Assembly (NCBI GenBank): GCA_933207985.1
Contig: OW240924.1
Coordinates: forward strand, 65,839,576 to 65,903,575
Source: Pelobates cultripes
Lineage: Eukaryota; Chordata; Amphibia; Anura; Pelobatidae
Reading direction: 5' to 3'
Length of the DNA: 64,000 nucleotides
Shown here piece by piece: positions 25,578-36,654 of the stretch. How positions within the stretch are numbered: the stretch's first letter is position 1; the number at the start of each line of letters is the position of its first letter. The notes under the pieces were generated by a model. It worked only from the letters and a program-made list of their open reading frames with translations. It was not told the DNA's origin and did not search any database. The position numbers and the translations under genes were made by a program.

Positions 25578-26100
25578 TCAGGTTACATAGTTACATAGTT
25601 ACACAGCTGAAAAGAGACTTGCGTCCATCAAGTTCAGCCTTCCTCACATTTGTTTTTTGCTGTTGATCCAAAAGAAGGCAAAAAAACCCAGTTTGAAGCA
25701 CAATTTTGCAACAAGCTAGGAAAAAAATTCCTTCTTGACCCCAGAATGGCAGTCAGATTTATTCTTGGATCAAGCAGTTATTACCCTACATTGAAAGATT
25801 ATATCCTTGAATATTCTGTTCTTGCAAGTATGCATCTAGTAGCCGTTTGAACATCTGTATGGACTCTGATAAAACCACTTCCTCAGGCAGAGAATTCCAC
25901 ATCCTGATTGTTCTTACAGTAAAAAAACCTTTCCTTTGCCTTAGGCGAAATCTTCTTTCTTCCAGTCTAAACGCATGGCCTCGTGTCCTATGTAAAGTCC
26001 GGTTTGTGAATAGATTTCCACACAATGGTTTGTATTGGCCCCGAATATATTTGTATAATGTTATCATATCCCCTCTCAGGCGACGTTTTTCTAAACTAAG
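25578..26100 (-). mobile_element. CR1-type LINE, 3' end, minus strand
   Basis: On the minus strand a short C-terminal RT segment is followed by a 3' UTR phrase near CTTGATGGACGCAAGTC and a tail of two to three TAACTATG units (25578-25602 on the plus strand as GTTACATAGTTACATAGTT). The 8-bp tail periodicity matches the ATTCTATG tail of the copy at 21108, so the two are related LINE lineages with different tails. The element is strongly 5'-truncated. Confidence 0.65.
25786..26100 (-). pseudogene. CR1-type RT extreme C-terminus
   Basis: About 93 codons remain, with ITLYKYIRGQ, TRGHAFRLEERRFRLRQRK and RTIRMWNSLPEEVV followed by SIQMFKRLLDAYL. The WNSLP...EVV motif and the R/K-rich run before it align with the C-terminal end of the CR1-type frame at 20321-21034. 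No catalytic residues are present; it is a dead 3' fragment. Confidence 0.65.
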
Positions 26101-26101
26101 G

Positions 26102-26823
26102 TGTGACAGGAGTGTTAGGAAACATACCTATAATGAAGCATCTGTGTAAAATCAGATTAAAGACTTATTCGTGCTTTTCTGCCGGGTGTTCGGTAGATTC
26201 AGTCTAGTCATTTTGGACACAGGATTATTATTACTAGGTAATGCTCACATCATTCTGAACACAACAAAACTTTAATGATGTGAGTCTCGACACTTGCACC
26301 TTTTTGTACATATTGATTGGCATACTGGTCGACGCTTTGCATCAATGGTGCAAAATTGACTCAAGGTTCTGGACCTTTATATACTTTTGCATATTTATGG
26401 TTCAGTGGCCTTTAGTGGGTTCAATAGCCCTTCAGCACGTTTTTACTGTTCCTGACCCTGATTCCTGTCACTGACTCAGCTACATTTTATTCTGATTCAC
26501 ACGTTTTGACCTGGCTATGTATTTGACCACAAGTACTTCTGTTCCTGTTTTGTGTACCAGACCTGGCTTGATCCTGACTTTGAATTCTTCCAGAGTTCCT
26601 GTTCCATACTCAACCTAGTCTTCGACATAGATATTGTTTATTATTTTCTTTATTGTTTTTGTACTCTTCCTGATCTGAATTCATTTTTTAAACCTTCCTA
26701 TTTCCTACTTAGTATTAGGTCTGGCCACTGTAAGGTTCAATAATTTGCCGATATATCTATTAATTTTTTTCTGTGCCTTTGGTAGGGTTACTGGCTTGTA
26801 TCTTGCTAAACGATCCTGTTACA
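26102..26823 (+). mobile_element. Candidate LTR-like repeat
   Basis: Bounded by TGTGACAGGA at 26102 and TCCTGTTACA ending at 26823, which are near-perfect inverted TG...CA termini. The interior repeats phrases such as TTCCTGACCCTGATTCCTG and GACCTGGCTTGATCCTGACT, and its end (GGTCTGGCCACTGTAAGG) matches, in reverse, the family at 4555 and 23025. No ORF, primer-binding site or clear target duplication is visible, so solo-LTR status is tentative. Confidence 0.35.
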
Positions 26824-27332
26824 CTGACAATCAGCTACATCATTTTCCATTAACAAAGCACATTGTTTAATATGCACTCCTATAAAAATATAACTTGATC
26901 ACTCTCTGCAAAAGCCAGGTAAGGACGATACCCCAAAATCAAGTATGTACGGTGGACCTTGGTAATATGCACTGGATAAAACATCTGAAAACAATAGGTA
27001 AGTTGTTACTGGAAGTATACCTTCTGATGCTAAACTATGTCTACTAGAGTGTACAATGTGGCTTGACTGTTTGCAGGAGGAACTAGAATCCATCAGTTAT
27101 CGACATGCGTGGGAGGTGAGCATGCAGTGAGGGGAAAAGGTATTTGATCCCCTGCTGATTTTGAATGTTTGCCCACTGACAAAGAGATGATCAGTCTATA
27201 ATTTTAATGGCAGGTGTATTTTAACAGTGAGAGACAGAACAACAAAAAAAATCCAGAAAAACGCATGTCAAAAAAATTTATAGATTGAGATTTGCATGTC
27301 AATGAGTGAAATAAGTATTTGACCCCTTTGAC

Positions 27333-28296
27333 TTAGTACTTGGTGACAAAACCCTTGTTGGCAATCACAGAGGTCAGACGTTTCTTGTAGTTGGCCACCA
27401 GGTTTGCACACATCTCAGGAGGGATTTCGTCCCACTCCTCCTTGCAGATCCTCTCCAAGTCATTAAGATTTTGAGGCTGACATTTGGCAACTCAAACCTT
27501 CAACTCCCTCCACTGATTTTCTATGGAATTAAGGTCTGGAGACTCGCTAGGCCACTCCAGAACCTTAATGTGCTTCTTCTTGAGCCACTCCTTTGTTGCC
27601 TTGGCTGTGTGTTTTGGGTCATTGTCATGCTGGAATACCAATCCACAAACCATTTTTAATGCCCTGGCTGAGGAAAGGAGGTTCTCACCCAAGATTTGAC
27701 AGTACATGGCCCTGTCCTTCATCCCTTTGATGTGGTGCATAATGTTTCCACCTCCTTGTTTGACGGTGGGGATGGTGTTCTTGGGGTCATAGGCAGCATT
27801 CCTCCTCCTCCAAACACGGCTAGTTGAGTTGATGCCAAAGAGCTCGATTTTGGTCTCATCTGACCACAACACTTTCACCCAGTTCTCCTCTGAATCATTC
27901 AGATGTTCATTGGCAAATTTCAGAAAGGCCTGTACATATGCTTTCTTGAGCAGGGGGTCCTTCACGGCATAGTGTGTTGCCAATTGTTATTGTTACCATG
28001 GTGACTATGGTCTCAGCTGCCTTGAGATCATTAACAAGATCCCCCCGTGTAGTTATGGGCTGATTCCTCACTGTTCTCATGATCATTGAAACTCCATCAG
28101 GTGAGATCTTGCATGGAGCACCAGACTGAGGGAGACTGACAGTCATTTTGTGTTTCTTCCATTTGCGAATAATCACACCAACTGTTGTCACCTGCTCACC
28201 AAGCTGCTTGGTGATGGTCTAGTAGCCCATTCCAGCCTTGTGTAGGTCTACAATCTTGTCCCTGACATCCTTGGACAGCTCTTTGGTCTTGGCCAT
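27333..28296 (-). pseudogene. Tc1-like (DD34E) transposase, inactivated
   Basis: The start codon is at 28294-28296 on the minus strand and the stop at 27333-27335. The N-terminal paired-like HTH shows [21 protein letters not shown], then an in-frame TAG (28219-28221), then [12 protein letters not shown]. The catalytic core in the 27492-27983 frame has [11 protein letters not shown] (first Asp), [12 protein letters not shown] (second Asp) and SPDLNSIEN (Glu), a DD34E arrangement. Frame changes between about 27900 and 27990 and again after WRELKV, plus an apparent small deletion after GGGNIM, leave it non-functional. About 321 codons remain versus roughly 340 usual. Confidence 0.85.
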
Positions 28297-28330
28297 GGTG
28301 GAGCGTTTGGAATCTGATTGATTGCTTCTG

Positions 28331-28429
28331 GGACAGGTGTCTTTTGTAAAGGTAACAAGCTGAGATTATGAGCACTCCTTTTAAGAGAGTGCTCCTAATC
28401 TCAGCTCGTTACCTGTATAAAAGACACCT
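28331..28429. repeat. Long imperfect hairpin inside the Tc1 element
   Basis: The block from CAGGTGTCTTTTGTAAAGG to GAGCACTCC is followed, after TTTTAAGAG, by its near complement ending TAAAAGACACCTG. Arms are about 45 bases with a handful of mismatches. It lies just upstream of the transposase start on the minus strand, so a transcript would carry the hairpin in its leader. Confidence 0.75.
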
Positions 28430-28664
28430 GGGATCCAGAAATCATGCAGATTGATAGGGGATCAAATACTTATTTCACTCATTGACATGCAAAACAATTT
28501 ATAACTGTTGTGACATGCGTTTTTCTGGATTTTCTTTTTTTTTTTGCTATTCTGTCTCTCACTGTTAAAATATACCTACCAATAAAATTATAGACTGATT
28601 ATTTCTTTGTTAGTGAACAAATGTTCAACATCAGCAGGGGATCAAATATTTTTCCCCCTTACTA

Positions 28665-29166
28665 TATATACACACCTATAGCCACTTCAACAGCTACAGG
28701 TTAATAAGCCCTCACATAAATAAAATACATTTTGCAATATTGCAATCACATTATACTACTTCATGCCACAATATACTTAGATGCACAAATTAAATGCTAT
28801 TTTATTTATGGCAACCAATTAACAGCTACAGTAATGAGTTACTGAAATTGATCCATATTAAACTCAGTTGTTTCATTTGTGCTAAATATATAATAAAGGA
28901 ATGTAGGTAATTAAAAAAAGAATACCTATACCTATCAAGTGCAGTTTGTGCAATTGATTCAAAAGAAATTAAGCCCCCATTAACATTGTGCATTACTTGA
29001 GACAAATCGATGAATACAAGAGAGACAACGACCCTTACAGTGTAAGTTGTTATTGATCTGAGATTTATATTCATAAGAAAGAAAAGAAAAGGAAAAAAAA
29101 AAGAAAGAGATGGAGCCTATAGTTCCAAAACCTCTTAGTTGGGGGTTAACCCCTGTAGATAAATAT
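28665..29166. other. Non-coding DNA, nothing recognised
   Basis: AT-rich with an A/G-rich tract at 29070-29110; no gene or element seen. Confidence 0.4.
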
Positions 29167-29582
29167 ACAAAAAAGGAGAATTAGAGTATGCAGCATAATA
29201 CAAATGGGAATGGAAGACGAAATGGTGCAATAACAGACATTAAAAATTAACATTTAATAGGTCTAATAAAAAAGTCAAATTAATGGGGACTAAGAATAAC
29301 AAGAACTGGTCATCATAAAAGAAAGAAATAGAAACAAAAAATAATACTACAATAAAAAGACACAAGTAATAAATATATGTAGAATAAAAAAAAAATTAAT
29401 GTGTATAGTGTAATGGCTATCATAGCTTTTTTTGTTGACCAGTTCTTGTTTTTCTTAGTCCCCATTAGTTGGACTTTTTTATTAGACCTATTAAATGTTA
29501 AGTTTTAATATCAGTTATTGCACCATTTAGTATTCCTTTCCCATTTATATTATGCTGCATCCTCCAATTCTCCTTTTTTGTG
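29167..29582. repeat. Foldback element, about 146-bp arms
   Basis: The left arm (29167-29312) begins ACAAAAAAGGAGAATTAGAG and is the reverse complement of the right arm (29436-29582), which ends CCTCCAATTCTCCTTTTTTG. Similarity is high throughout the arms. The loop of about 123 bases is A-rich. No ORF. This may be a fold-back DNA element or the product of inverted duplication. Confidence 0.8.
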
Positions 29583-31575
29583 ATTTGAGATTTAGTTTGA
29601 CAAATGCAGGGGAGGACAAATCTCTAATTTAGCAGAGGTGGGAAAAGAATACTTTTCTATCTCGTTCGGGATAAATACAACTGTTACCTCATCACAATCT
29701 GTCATTTAGTTGGTAAACAAAGTTAAAAGTTCAGTTAGAATCGTGGTCGTTACATGCCTAACTGCAGCTGAATCAAATTAGAAGAGATTAATTTCCCACT
29801 GAATGCTATCAACTATTTTAGCAATGAACTCCAAATTGGACATTGGGACCTTCCGCTGAAGAGACGCCAATAGAATAAGAAAAGATAAAGATTCTGTTGA
29901 CAGTAAACTTGCTAATTCCGAGCTGTCCCCTTGCTACATTTTATTAACATGAGCATTAATTATACTGGAAAAACCCAAGTTATTGTAGACCTTGGCAATA
30001 TTACAGGTAATTTTCACACAAGAACAAACAGTTCTCGAAAAACAATTCCAGGGCTCCAAAAGAGACACAAACAGATTTGCAGAAACGCATGACTGACTAA
30101 TCTTTTTCTGTTATAATTCCAGTTATTTACTATGGTTTTTTTAGAGAACAATATTGAAATTTAAAGGGAGTATATCATCATTTGGCACAGCCATTTTAAA
30201 AGGTAAAGCAATAATATACTCGAAAAATGTAATACGATAGCCATGGGTGATCACTCTGTGCTAAGTATAGCAAATACATTGTGCTTGTAGTTTGGTTTTC
30301 TGATCAAAGAAGAATAACAACATCAATTACAACTAGAGAATTATGATCATTTAGCTTTTTTTATTATCACTTAAAATCACATTAAATTTCATGTATTACA
30401 CATAGGAAATGAGCTTTATAGCTTTCTTTCTGTATTGTGGGAGTATACTTTTGTTTTCATCAGGGATCAGCTAAATTGTAGCAATAATGAAATCTAGCTG
30501 ATTACAAGTCAATTTAGTTGATGTATATCATCCACATATTTAAAGGTTACCATATGCAGATCAGTAGAACACAGTGTATGATCTTAGAAACAGCTGGATT
30601 TTACTGTTGTGCATATACATACTGGAAAAGTATTTCCCAAACCTTGGAGTTCGGGGCACCATACGGGGAAAGTTTCAGGATATCCTTGCATGAATACAGT
30701 TAGATTAATAAAAATGACTGTTCAGTGCACGCAGTACTATGCTGCTCAAGCAGCTGAGATTGGGAAATACATTCCTAGCAGACTCAGTGAGTTGTTCTAT
30801 ATTTTAAAAAAAAATAGATTAACCTCTTACTGTAGATGTATGAGTGGGAATTAAATCTGCCATTTCTATTGACCCTCTCTGCACCACGGTAGGTTTACAA
30901 GTTTGGACAACTGCAACCATGCCATATGCAGATTGTCAGACACACGCACTCATATATCCATAGACACTGGCAAACACCCACATACCCACTCGCAGATACA
31001 CACTGCCAGACACATACAAATATTGAAAATTGTGTTGTTTTAGCTACCCTTATATTTGTTGTCATTTTGCACCAGAGTGGTGGCTTTCTTGGTGGGTAAT
31101 GTCTGGGGCAGGGATATGCTCAATGTGGGCTCCTCCCTTGCTTCTTACATATATTCTTCATGTATTGCGAGTAGGTGTTATGACATCAGAACCTCAAAGC
31201 AATGCCGCGGAAGTGCAAAGGGCAAGAACAATGCAGAACAATGCAGTCTGGTAGGCAGCAGGCTCTATCACAGCTCCACACTTGCAGTTCAGTTAAGGCA
31301 GATATTTCTGGTTAATTTTGCGAAACATTACCCGCAAGAATTGATGACTGTTTGACTACCAAGCTCTATTTCATGACAGTATTTATTTCTAGTTTTGTTT
31401 AATATGATTGAGCCATGATAAATAAGGGTACAGTTTAATTAAAAGCATTGCATGGGGGCTGTCCACTCCTGGCATTCTAGCTATAGAGAAATTGAGTCCA
31501 ATAGCCAGCAAATGGCACCCAAGGCACCCTGGTCTTAAAGTGGCACGATTAAGGCAAAAAATTTGGTGATATACA
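29583..31575. other. Non-coding DNA, nothing certain
   Basis: TTAAAGGGAG at about 30161 looks like a TTAA-type MITE terminus without a partner. Positions 30930-31015 are a CA-rich patch with ACACACTCA-like units. No coding motif in the short open frames. Confidence 0.4.
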
Positions 31576-31578
31576 TCA

Positions 31579-32648
31579 TATTTTATTATTATTATGATAT
31601 TTATAGAGCACCGTCAAATTCCGCAGCGCTTTACAATGGGTGAACGAACAGACATGTAGTTGTAACCAGACAAGTTGGACACACAGGAACAGAGGGGTTG
31701 AGGGCCCTGCTCAATAATCTTACATGCTAGAGGGAGTGGGGTAAAATGACACAAAAAGGTAAGAATAATATTAGACTAGTGACAGTTGCAGAAAAGGAAT
31801 CAGTCAGGAGCTATTAACAGTTTAATTGATACGCTTTTATGAAGAAGTGAGTTTTCAATGATTTTTTTAAGGAGTGGAGACTGGGTGAGCACCTAACGGA
31901 GGAGGGAAGCAAGTTCCACAGGAACGGTGCAGCCCTCGAGAAATCTTGAAGGCGAGCATCAGAGGTGAGAGTACGGACAGAAGATAGACGTAAGTCTTCA
32001 GCAGATCGTAAGGGCCTAGACGGGACATACTTGTGTATAAGGGAGGATAGATAGGTGGGAGCAGCATTATGTAGAGATTTGAAAGCAAGAACCAGAATTT
32101 TAAATTGAGCTCTATATTTTATAGGAAGCCAATGTAGGGACTGACAGAAGGGTGAGGCATGGGAGGTGCGGGCGGACAGGAAGATGAGCCTCGCCGCTGC
32201 ATTCATTATGGACTGTAACGGTGCAAGTTGGGAGCACGTAAGGCCACTGAGAAGCGGATTACAGTAGTCAAGGCAAGAAAGGACAGTGGAATGGACCAAC
32301 ACCTTAGTCGCATCTGGTGTTAAGTAGGGGCGGATGCGCGCAACGCTTTGGAGATGGAAATGACAGGATTTGGCGATAGATTGAACGTGAGGCTTGAAGG
32401 AGAGGTCAGGGTCAAAGAGAACACCTAGGCAGCGAGCCTGCGTGGTGGAGCTGATGGTAGTACCGTTGACTTAGAGGGAGACAGACACAGGAGTAACAAC
32501 ACTTGAGGGAGGAAAGACTAGAATTTCAGTTTTGGTCAAGTTTAGTTTAAGGAAGTGGGCAGCCATCCAGTTAGAAACAGAAGAGAGGCAGTCAGAGACA
32601 CTAGTCAAGAGGGACGGGGAGAGATCAGGAGAGGACAGGTAGATTTGC
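31579..32648 (-). mobile_element. L2-type LINE, 5'-truncated
   Basis: Minus-strand element with a tail rich in TTATTATTAT at 31581-31600, a 3' UTR containing CCGCAGCGCTTTACAATGG (plus-strand reading), and about 280 codons of the RT C-terminal region. It is the same subfamily as 13240-13705. Its 5' truncation at about 32648 is joined within a few bases to a CR1-type tail (32655-32676). Confidence 0.8.
31814..32645 (-). pseudogene. L2-type reverse transcriptase, C-terminal part
   Basis: The minus frame runs from KTEILVFPP through QARCLGVLFDPDLSFKPHVQ, ARIRPYLTPDATKVLVHS, SCLDYCNPLLSG, MNAAARLIF, SLHWLPIKYRAQFKIL and LQDFSRAAPFLWN to a KAYQLNC end. This is the thumb and connection region after the YADD palm of L2-clade RT. 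One in-frame TAA interrupts it near 32475. The palm and endonuclease are missing through 5' truncation. Confidence 0.8.
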
Positions 32649-32654
32649 AGAGGC

Positions 32655-32676
32655 TCACATTCTATGTTTCTATGTT
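32655..32676 (+). repeat. CR1-type 3' tail repeat
   Basis: CACATTCTATGTTTCTATG is identical to the last bases of the CR1-type copy at 21108-21124, yet no CR1 body precedes it; instead the 5' end of an L2 copy does. Confidence 0.65.
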
Positions 32677-32679
32677 GCT

Positions 32680-34249
32680 TTGTTACAAGATATATTCAAA
32701 TATGCCCACAAGATGGATGTTCCACTGGGGATAATCTGCCTATATAACAAAATTCTTTATATAATTCACATTGGCTTAAATCATGAGAGTCTACTGAGTG
32801 CAGAACCTCAGAAATTGGGCTGTTTATGTAATTACAAAAAGCATTCATGTTGCAAATCTCCATAATAACTTTAAAAGCCTTTGGCACAACTATAAATGAT
32901 GATTAGCAGCCATACAAAGACTACGGTACTGTGGATTACATAGATTTTCTTTGCTGTTCTCTGTTTAATTTGACACAGTGACCTTCATCTTTTTTAGAAC
33001 ATTTTTGGAGAATGCAATGGACTTTCTTGAAGATATAAGTTAGCAAAGGATCGGTTAAAAATAACTAGGTCACGATTTTATAAAAAGTTTCACTCAACAC
33101 TTTACAATCTATATTGTGCTCTATAGCCTTAACCACAGACTGAACGTCTACTCTGATCTGGATCACATGAGAACCAAAGCGCTGGATTACAACGTCTCAC
33201 TGGCTGTATACATATAATAAATCTATTGTGTGGAATAATAGTTAATAAGTGGCTAACCTATTTTATCACAGGTCAGTTTACATATTGCCTAGCGCAAGTT
33301 TTAGTTGAATCTTGTATTCAAAGTGTTACTTTTACTTGACCATATGTCTTTAATTAATAAAAAGTTTTGAAATGATAATGCAAACAGATTACCCTTGCTA
33401 TAACATTTTAGCTGGAATTACCATCTGAAAATCTTTCAGTTTCTTTTGTTAGGTATTGATAAAAAAGACTAGGCTGATTCCATCCTAGGGAAACTGGAAA
33501 TGATACATTGGACTCTCTTATAATGCACTGTGTCCTCTCAAGGGTTGCCACTGTTTGCGAAAATGGTTCCAGGGTGAATGTGGGTTTGGTTACAGCTGTG
33601 TTCTTATTGGTAACTCGGAAACTGTTCAATTTAGATATTTTTCTTCTGTGATAAGGCTCAGTATAAAATGACATTGTTTAATTACTAGAGGAGGCTTAAT
33701 GTAAAACAAATAAAGTTGTCTTTTGGATAATTACCAAGCATTAAATTTACTGTGATATAATTCATATGTTATTGTCTTTTTAAAAACTCATCACTATTGC
33801 TCACCCTACCTATTTAGCATCCTAATGCTATCTCTTTTTTTCCTCTACTCCAAGTGTTTCTTCCTCTTTCTCTGTGGCCTCTGTCTCTCCTTTATTTCTC
33901 ATTCCTTTCATTATTTTCTCTTTATCTCTTTTTCTTTGGTCTCTTTTGAATGCCCCCAACACTTCCATAGATAATCATCTTCCTTTAAACTGCTCTCCCC
34001 TTCTCTTGTCCATTTTCCACTTGTTACCTGTATTTATCGCTCTAATTCTATTCTTCTTTTTTTTCCCTATGGGTCTAAAATGTTTTGGTGTCACCTAAAA
34101 TACAGAAACCAAAACACGATACAAATACCTTTTAATGCTCAGAAGGGAATTCTTGATAAACCCTTATATATCCCTCATTAAAAAGATACAGTCCACTGCT
34201 TAAATAAATAAATAAATATCCATGTAACTGCTATGTTTTCAGCTGCAGG
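32680..34249. other. Non-coding DNA with a pyrimidine-rich tract
   Basis: 33780-34075 is strongly C/T-rich on the plus strand. A (AAAT)n run is at about 34203-34218. No gene motif in the short open frames. Confidence 0.45.
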
Positions 34250-34324
34250 TTTAAAACTAGAGGGACCTGGCATCCAGACCACTTCATTGAGCTGAAGTGG
34301 TCTGGGTGCCTTGTGGTCCTTTAA
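34250..34324. mobile_element. Minimal TTAA-type MITE, about 75 bp
   Basis: TTAA (34251-34254), an AGAGGGACCTGGCATCCAGACC arm, TTCATTGAG centre, and an inverted GGTCTGGGTGCC arm ending GGTCCTTTAA (TTAA at 34321-34324). The inner dyad CACTTCA/TGAAGTG is the same as in the MITE ending at 52603. It consists of almost nothing but two terminal repeats. Confidence 0.6.
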
Positions 34325-34474
34325 GTTTTTCTCCATGTCCTTTGTCTAGGTCTCTGTGAGAACTTTTGTCTGAGCTTGGATTGGCTTATCATCTTTTTGA
34401 AAAAAACCTCTGTGTAGACTTTATCACCGATACAAAAAAATAGTATTTTGTACCTTTTGTTGTAGTTGTATATT

Positions 34475-34480
<6 letters not shown>
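34325..34480 (+). repeat. Direct repeat copy A1
   Basis: Shares TTTGTCTAGGTCTCTGTGAG, then GATACAAAAAAAT and GTAGTTGTATATTT with 36655-36810 in the same orientation. The copies are about 2.33 kb apart and each lies next to the 27-bp minisatellite. Non-coding. Confidence 0.65.

Positions 34481-34505
<25 letters not shown>
34475..34505. repeat. (TA)n(TG)n microsatellite
   Basis: Simple dinucleotide run inside the direct-repeat region. Confidence 0.8.
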
Positions 34506-34559
34506 ATGTAAAATTGAATTGGTAAATTTTTCTGGTGCACACCCTAATGTAATGTGCTG

Positions 34560-34945
34560 CACACGCTTATGACAGTCCTCAGGATGGAGGGAGTGGGCAG
34601 GCCTCAGCATACAGGTAGGGGGCAGGTCTCAGGATGCAGGTAGTAGGTAGGCGTCATGATACAGGCAGTGAGCAGGCCGCAGGATAGAGGGAGTGGGCAG
34701 GCCTCAGCATACAGGTAGGGGGTAGGGTGCAGGTCTCAGGATGCAGGTAGTAGGTAGCCTTCAGGATATAGGAAGTGAGCAGGCCTCAGGATGCAGGTAG
34801 TGGGCAGGCCTCAGGGTGCAGAGAGAGCAATCCTCCGGATACAGGAAGTAGGCAGGCCTCAGGATTCAGGTAATGGGCAGGCCTCAGGATGTAGGGAGAG
34901 GAGGCCTCAGGATACAGGTAGTGAGCAGGCCTGACACTATATTTA
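34560..34945 (+). repeat. Minisatellite, unit about 27 bp
   Basis: About fourteen degenerate units close to GGCCTCAGGATGCAGGTAGT plus GGGCA follow each other, with unit-length variants. Some neighbouring units alternate between ATGCAGGTAGT and ATACAGG types, hinting at a higher-order repeat. A shorter array of the same unit lies at 36516-36608. Long open frames across the array reflect its periodicity only. Confidence 0.8.
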
Positions 34946-35469
34946 CACAGCAGCTGGGTCTTCACCCTAACAGCCACTTCCTCCGCAGGTTGAGCCCTTG
35001 GGTTAGGCGGCCGCTGGGTCTTCTGCTGCCAGCTAGTGTGTCTCCCCGAGCTGTGAAGGATTTGCAGGGCTTCAGGAGTCTCTAGGTATGAAGGGTGGTT
35101 AGGGACAAACACCTAAACTGTGCTCTGGCAATAGACAAGGGGATAGGCTGGTCTTACAATGTTGCGCTGATTAGCCAAGGAGGACCAACTGAGTGCAGAA
35201 TCAAATCTGTCCTGTCTAAAGGGCAAAGTCTACAACAGCTCAACAGCAAACTAGTGGCCCAAAGAGTTACTGCTGTGAGCTGAAAGGGACCTGAAACCAG
35301 GGAATCCTATGTGAATTTGTTTATTAAACTTTTTCCATGATGACATATAGTGGGTATTTTCTCATTTTTATGCCCCCCCCCAAAAAAATAAATAAAGATC
35401 ACTGTTTAGTAGATATAACCTCCAAATGAGAACACAAAATCTATTAATTATGTACTTTTCAATTGGGGG
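34946..35469. other. Non-coding DNA
   Basis: A GC-richer stretch to about 35290, then AT-rich. 35325-35395 resembles 44845-44915 (CATGA...GTATTTTCTCATTTTTA followed by a C run), a shared repeat of unknown class. Confidence 0.4.
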
Positions 35470-35852
35470 TATATCTAAAAACAGGTTGCAAAAGCTGCAG
35501 ATCTTGTGTGTGCAGCCTTTGAAAGCTCTCCCCTTCTAACGTTGCCCAGACTTTCTGTGGCTGTCCAATCACAGACTTACCAATGCAGCTCAATGAGAAG
35601 TCTTTGCAAGGTAAGTGCTCTGAGCAATTGCTGTCTTATGTGTTTAGCTCAACTGAGCTAAACAAAGCAGGAAGTAAAATTACCAGTTGTCTGATTGGCA
35701 GCTGGGTGGTAACAAGGTTAACTGTTCAGAAAAGTGCCAATTTTTATTGAATTCTGCATTTTTCTGTAAAAAGGAAAAAAAGGACACACTTTCTACACAT
35801 AAAATGATTCAGCAAACTAAAGTGTTTTAGAGGTATGTGGTGTCCCCTTAAT
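35470..35852. mobile_element. TTAA-type MITE
   Basis: The right end reads GTGTTTTAGAGGTATGTGGTGTCCCCTTAA, with TTAA at 35848-35851. The interior contains the dyad GTTTAGCTCAACTGAGCTAAAC and GGAAGTAAAATTACCAG, phrases typical of long frog MITEs. The left end is unclear. Non-autonomous. Confidence 0.5.
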
Positions 35853-36515
35853 TAATTACATCATATTGATTCTGTGTCAGCAATGTCTCTTATATTTTAT
35901 TTTGATCTGGTTTTGTTGCGTTTCTCTTATTTGCTTTATATGCGGTAAAGGGAGTTCTGGTAAAAAAAAAAAAAAAGTTTTAAACACTGGGATTAAATGA
36001 AGCTTATTTGACAAATGTTATAGAAATTTCTATAATCTATGTGTTCTGCATCTAATTTGTTTACAATTATTGTGTACCATCTGCTAAAATCTAAATACTA
36101 CCTCCACCTTCTATCTTTAAATGGCCCTGATAACGCTAAATACTACCCTATCTTATTTTTAAATGCTGTATCTTGAAATGCATTTTTGTTAAACCTACTA
36201 TGTGTAACCCTAACTGCTAATTCTCTGTTCATACATTCTACCTCTAACTTCAGTATTTAAATGCCCTTGTAATACCCAACTACTATTTCTAAGCATAAAA
36301 ACTACCTCAACTTCTAAATACCATAGTTACCCTAAATAGTATTATTAAATATAAATATAACTACTACCCTATTGTTTTTTTAATCTATAAATGCCACTAT
36401 TATCCCTAAAGTCTTAAAACAGAATATTCCTCTTCAAATCTGTATGTCAAGTCCCTCAACTATTGCAGCCATGCATCAATTTGTTTCTGCCTATTTTGGA
36501 CAAGCAGAGTTGCAT
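35853..36515 (+). repeat. AT-rich DNA with degenerate CTAAATACTACC tandem
   Basis: From about 36085 to 36420 a phrase like CTAAATACTACC and a phrase like TTTAAATGCCC alternate several times at 45-85 base spacing, looking like an eroded minisatellite. Upstream (35853-36080) is plain AT-rich DNA. Confidence 0.4.
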
Positions 36516-36608
36516 CCCTGGCCTCAGCATGCAGGGAGAGAGTGAGAAAGAGCAGGCCTCAGGATGCAGGGAGAGAGAGCAGGCCTCAGGATGCAGGTAG
36601 TGGGCATA
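36516..36608 (+). repeat. Minisatellite, second short array
   Basis: Three to four copies of the CAGGCCTCAGGATGCAGG unit also found at 34560-34945, interspersed with GAGAGA runs. Confidence 0.75.
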
Positions 36609-36654
36609 GGTGTGTGCAGGGGTGGTGCCCAGGCACACCCTAATGTAGGGCTGA

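Larger units (their letters stand above)
27125..28664 (-). mobile_element. Tc1-like DNA transposon with both termini
   Basis: Left terminus CAGTGAGGGGAAAAGGTATT, right terminus the inverted counterpart ending CCCCCTTACTA. The terminal repeats extend about 200 bp, each carrying the phrase GGGATCAAATA or its complement, ATAGACTGAT and GACATGCGTTTTTCTGGATT. Length is 1540 bp, normal for Tc1. Between the transposase start and the right repeat lies a long imperfect hairpin (28331-28429). The transposase is broken, so it is non-autonomous, although the termini look well preserved. Confidence 0.85.

Noticed and set aside
34786..35112. Minus-strand 108-residue frame with repeated LHPEA
   Set aside because: Translation of the 27-bp minisatellite, whose period is a multiple of three.
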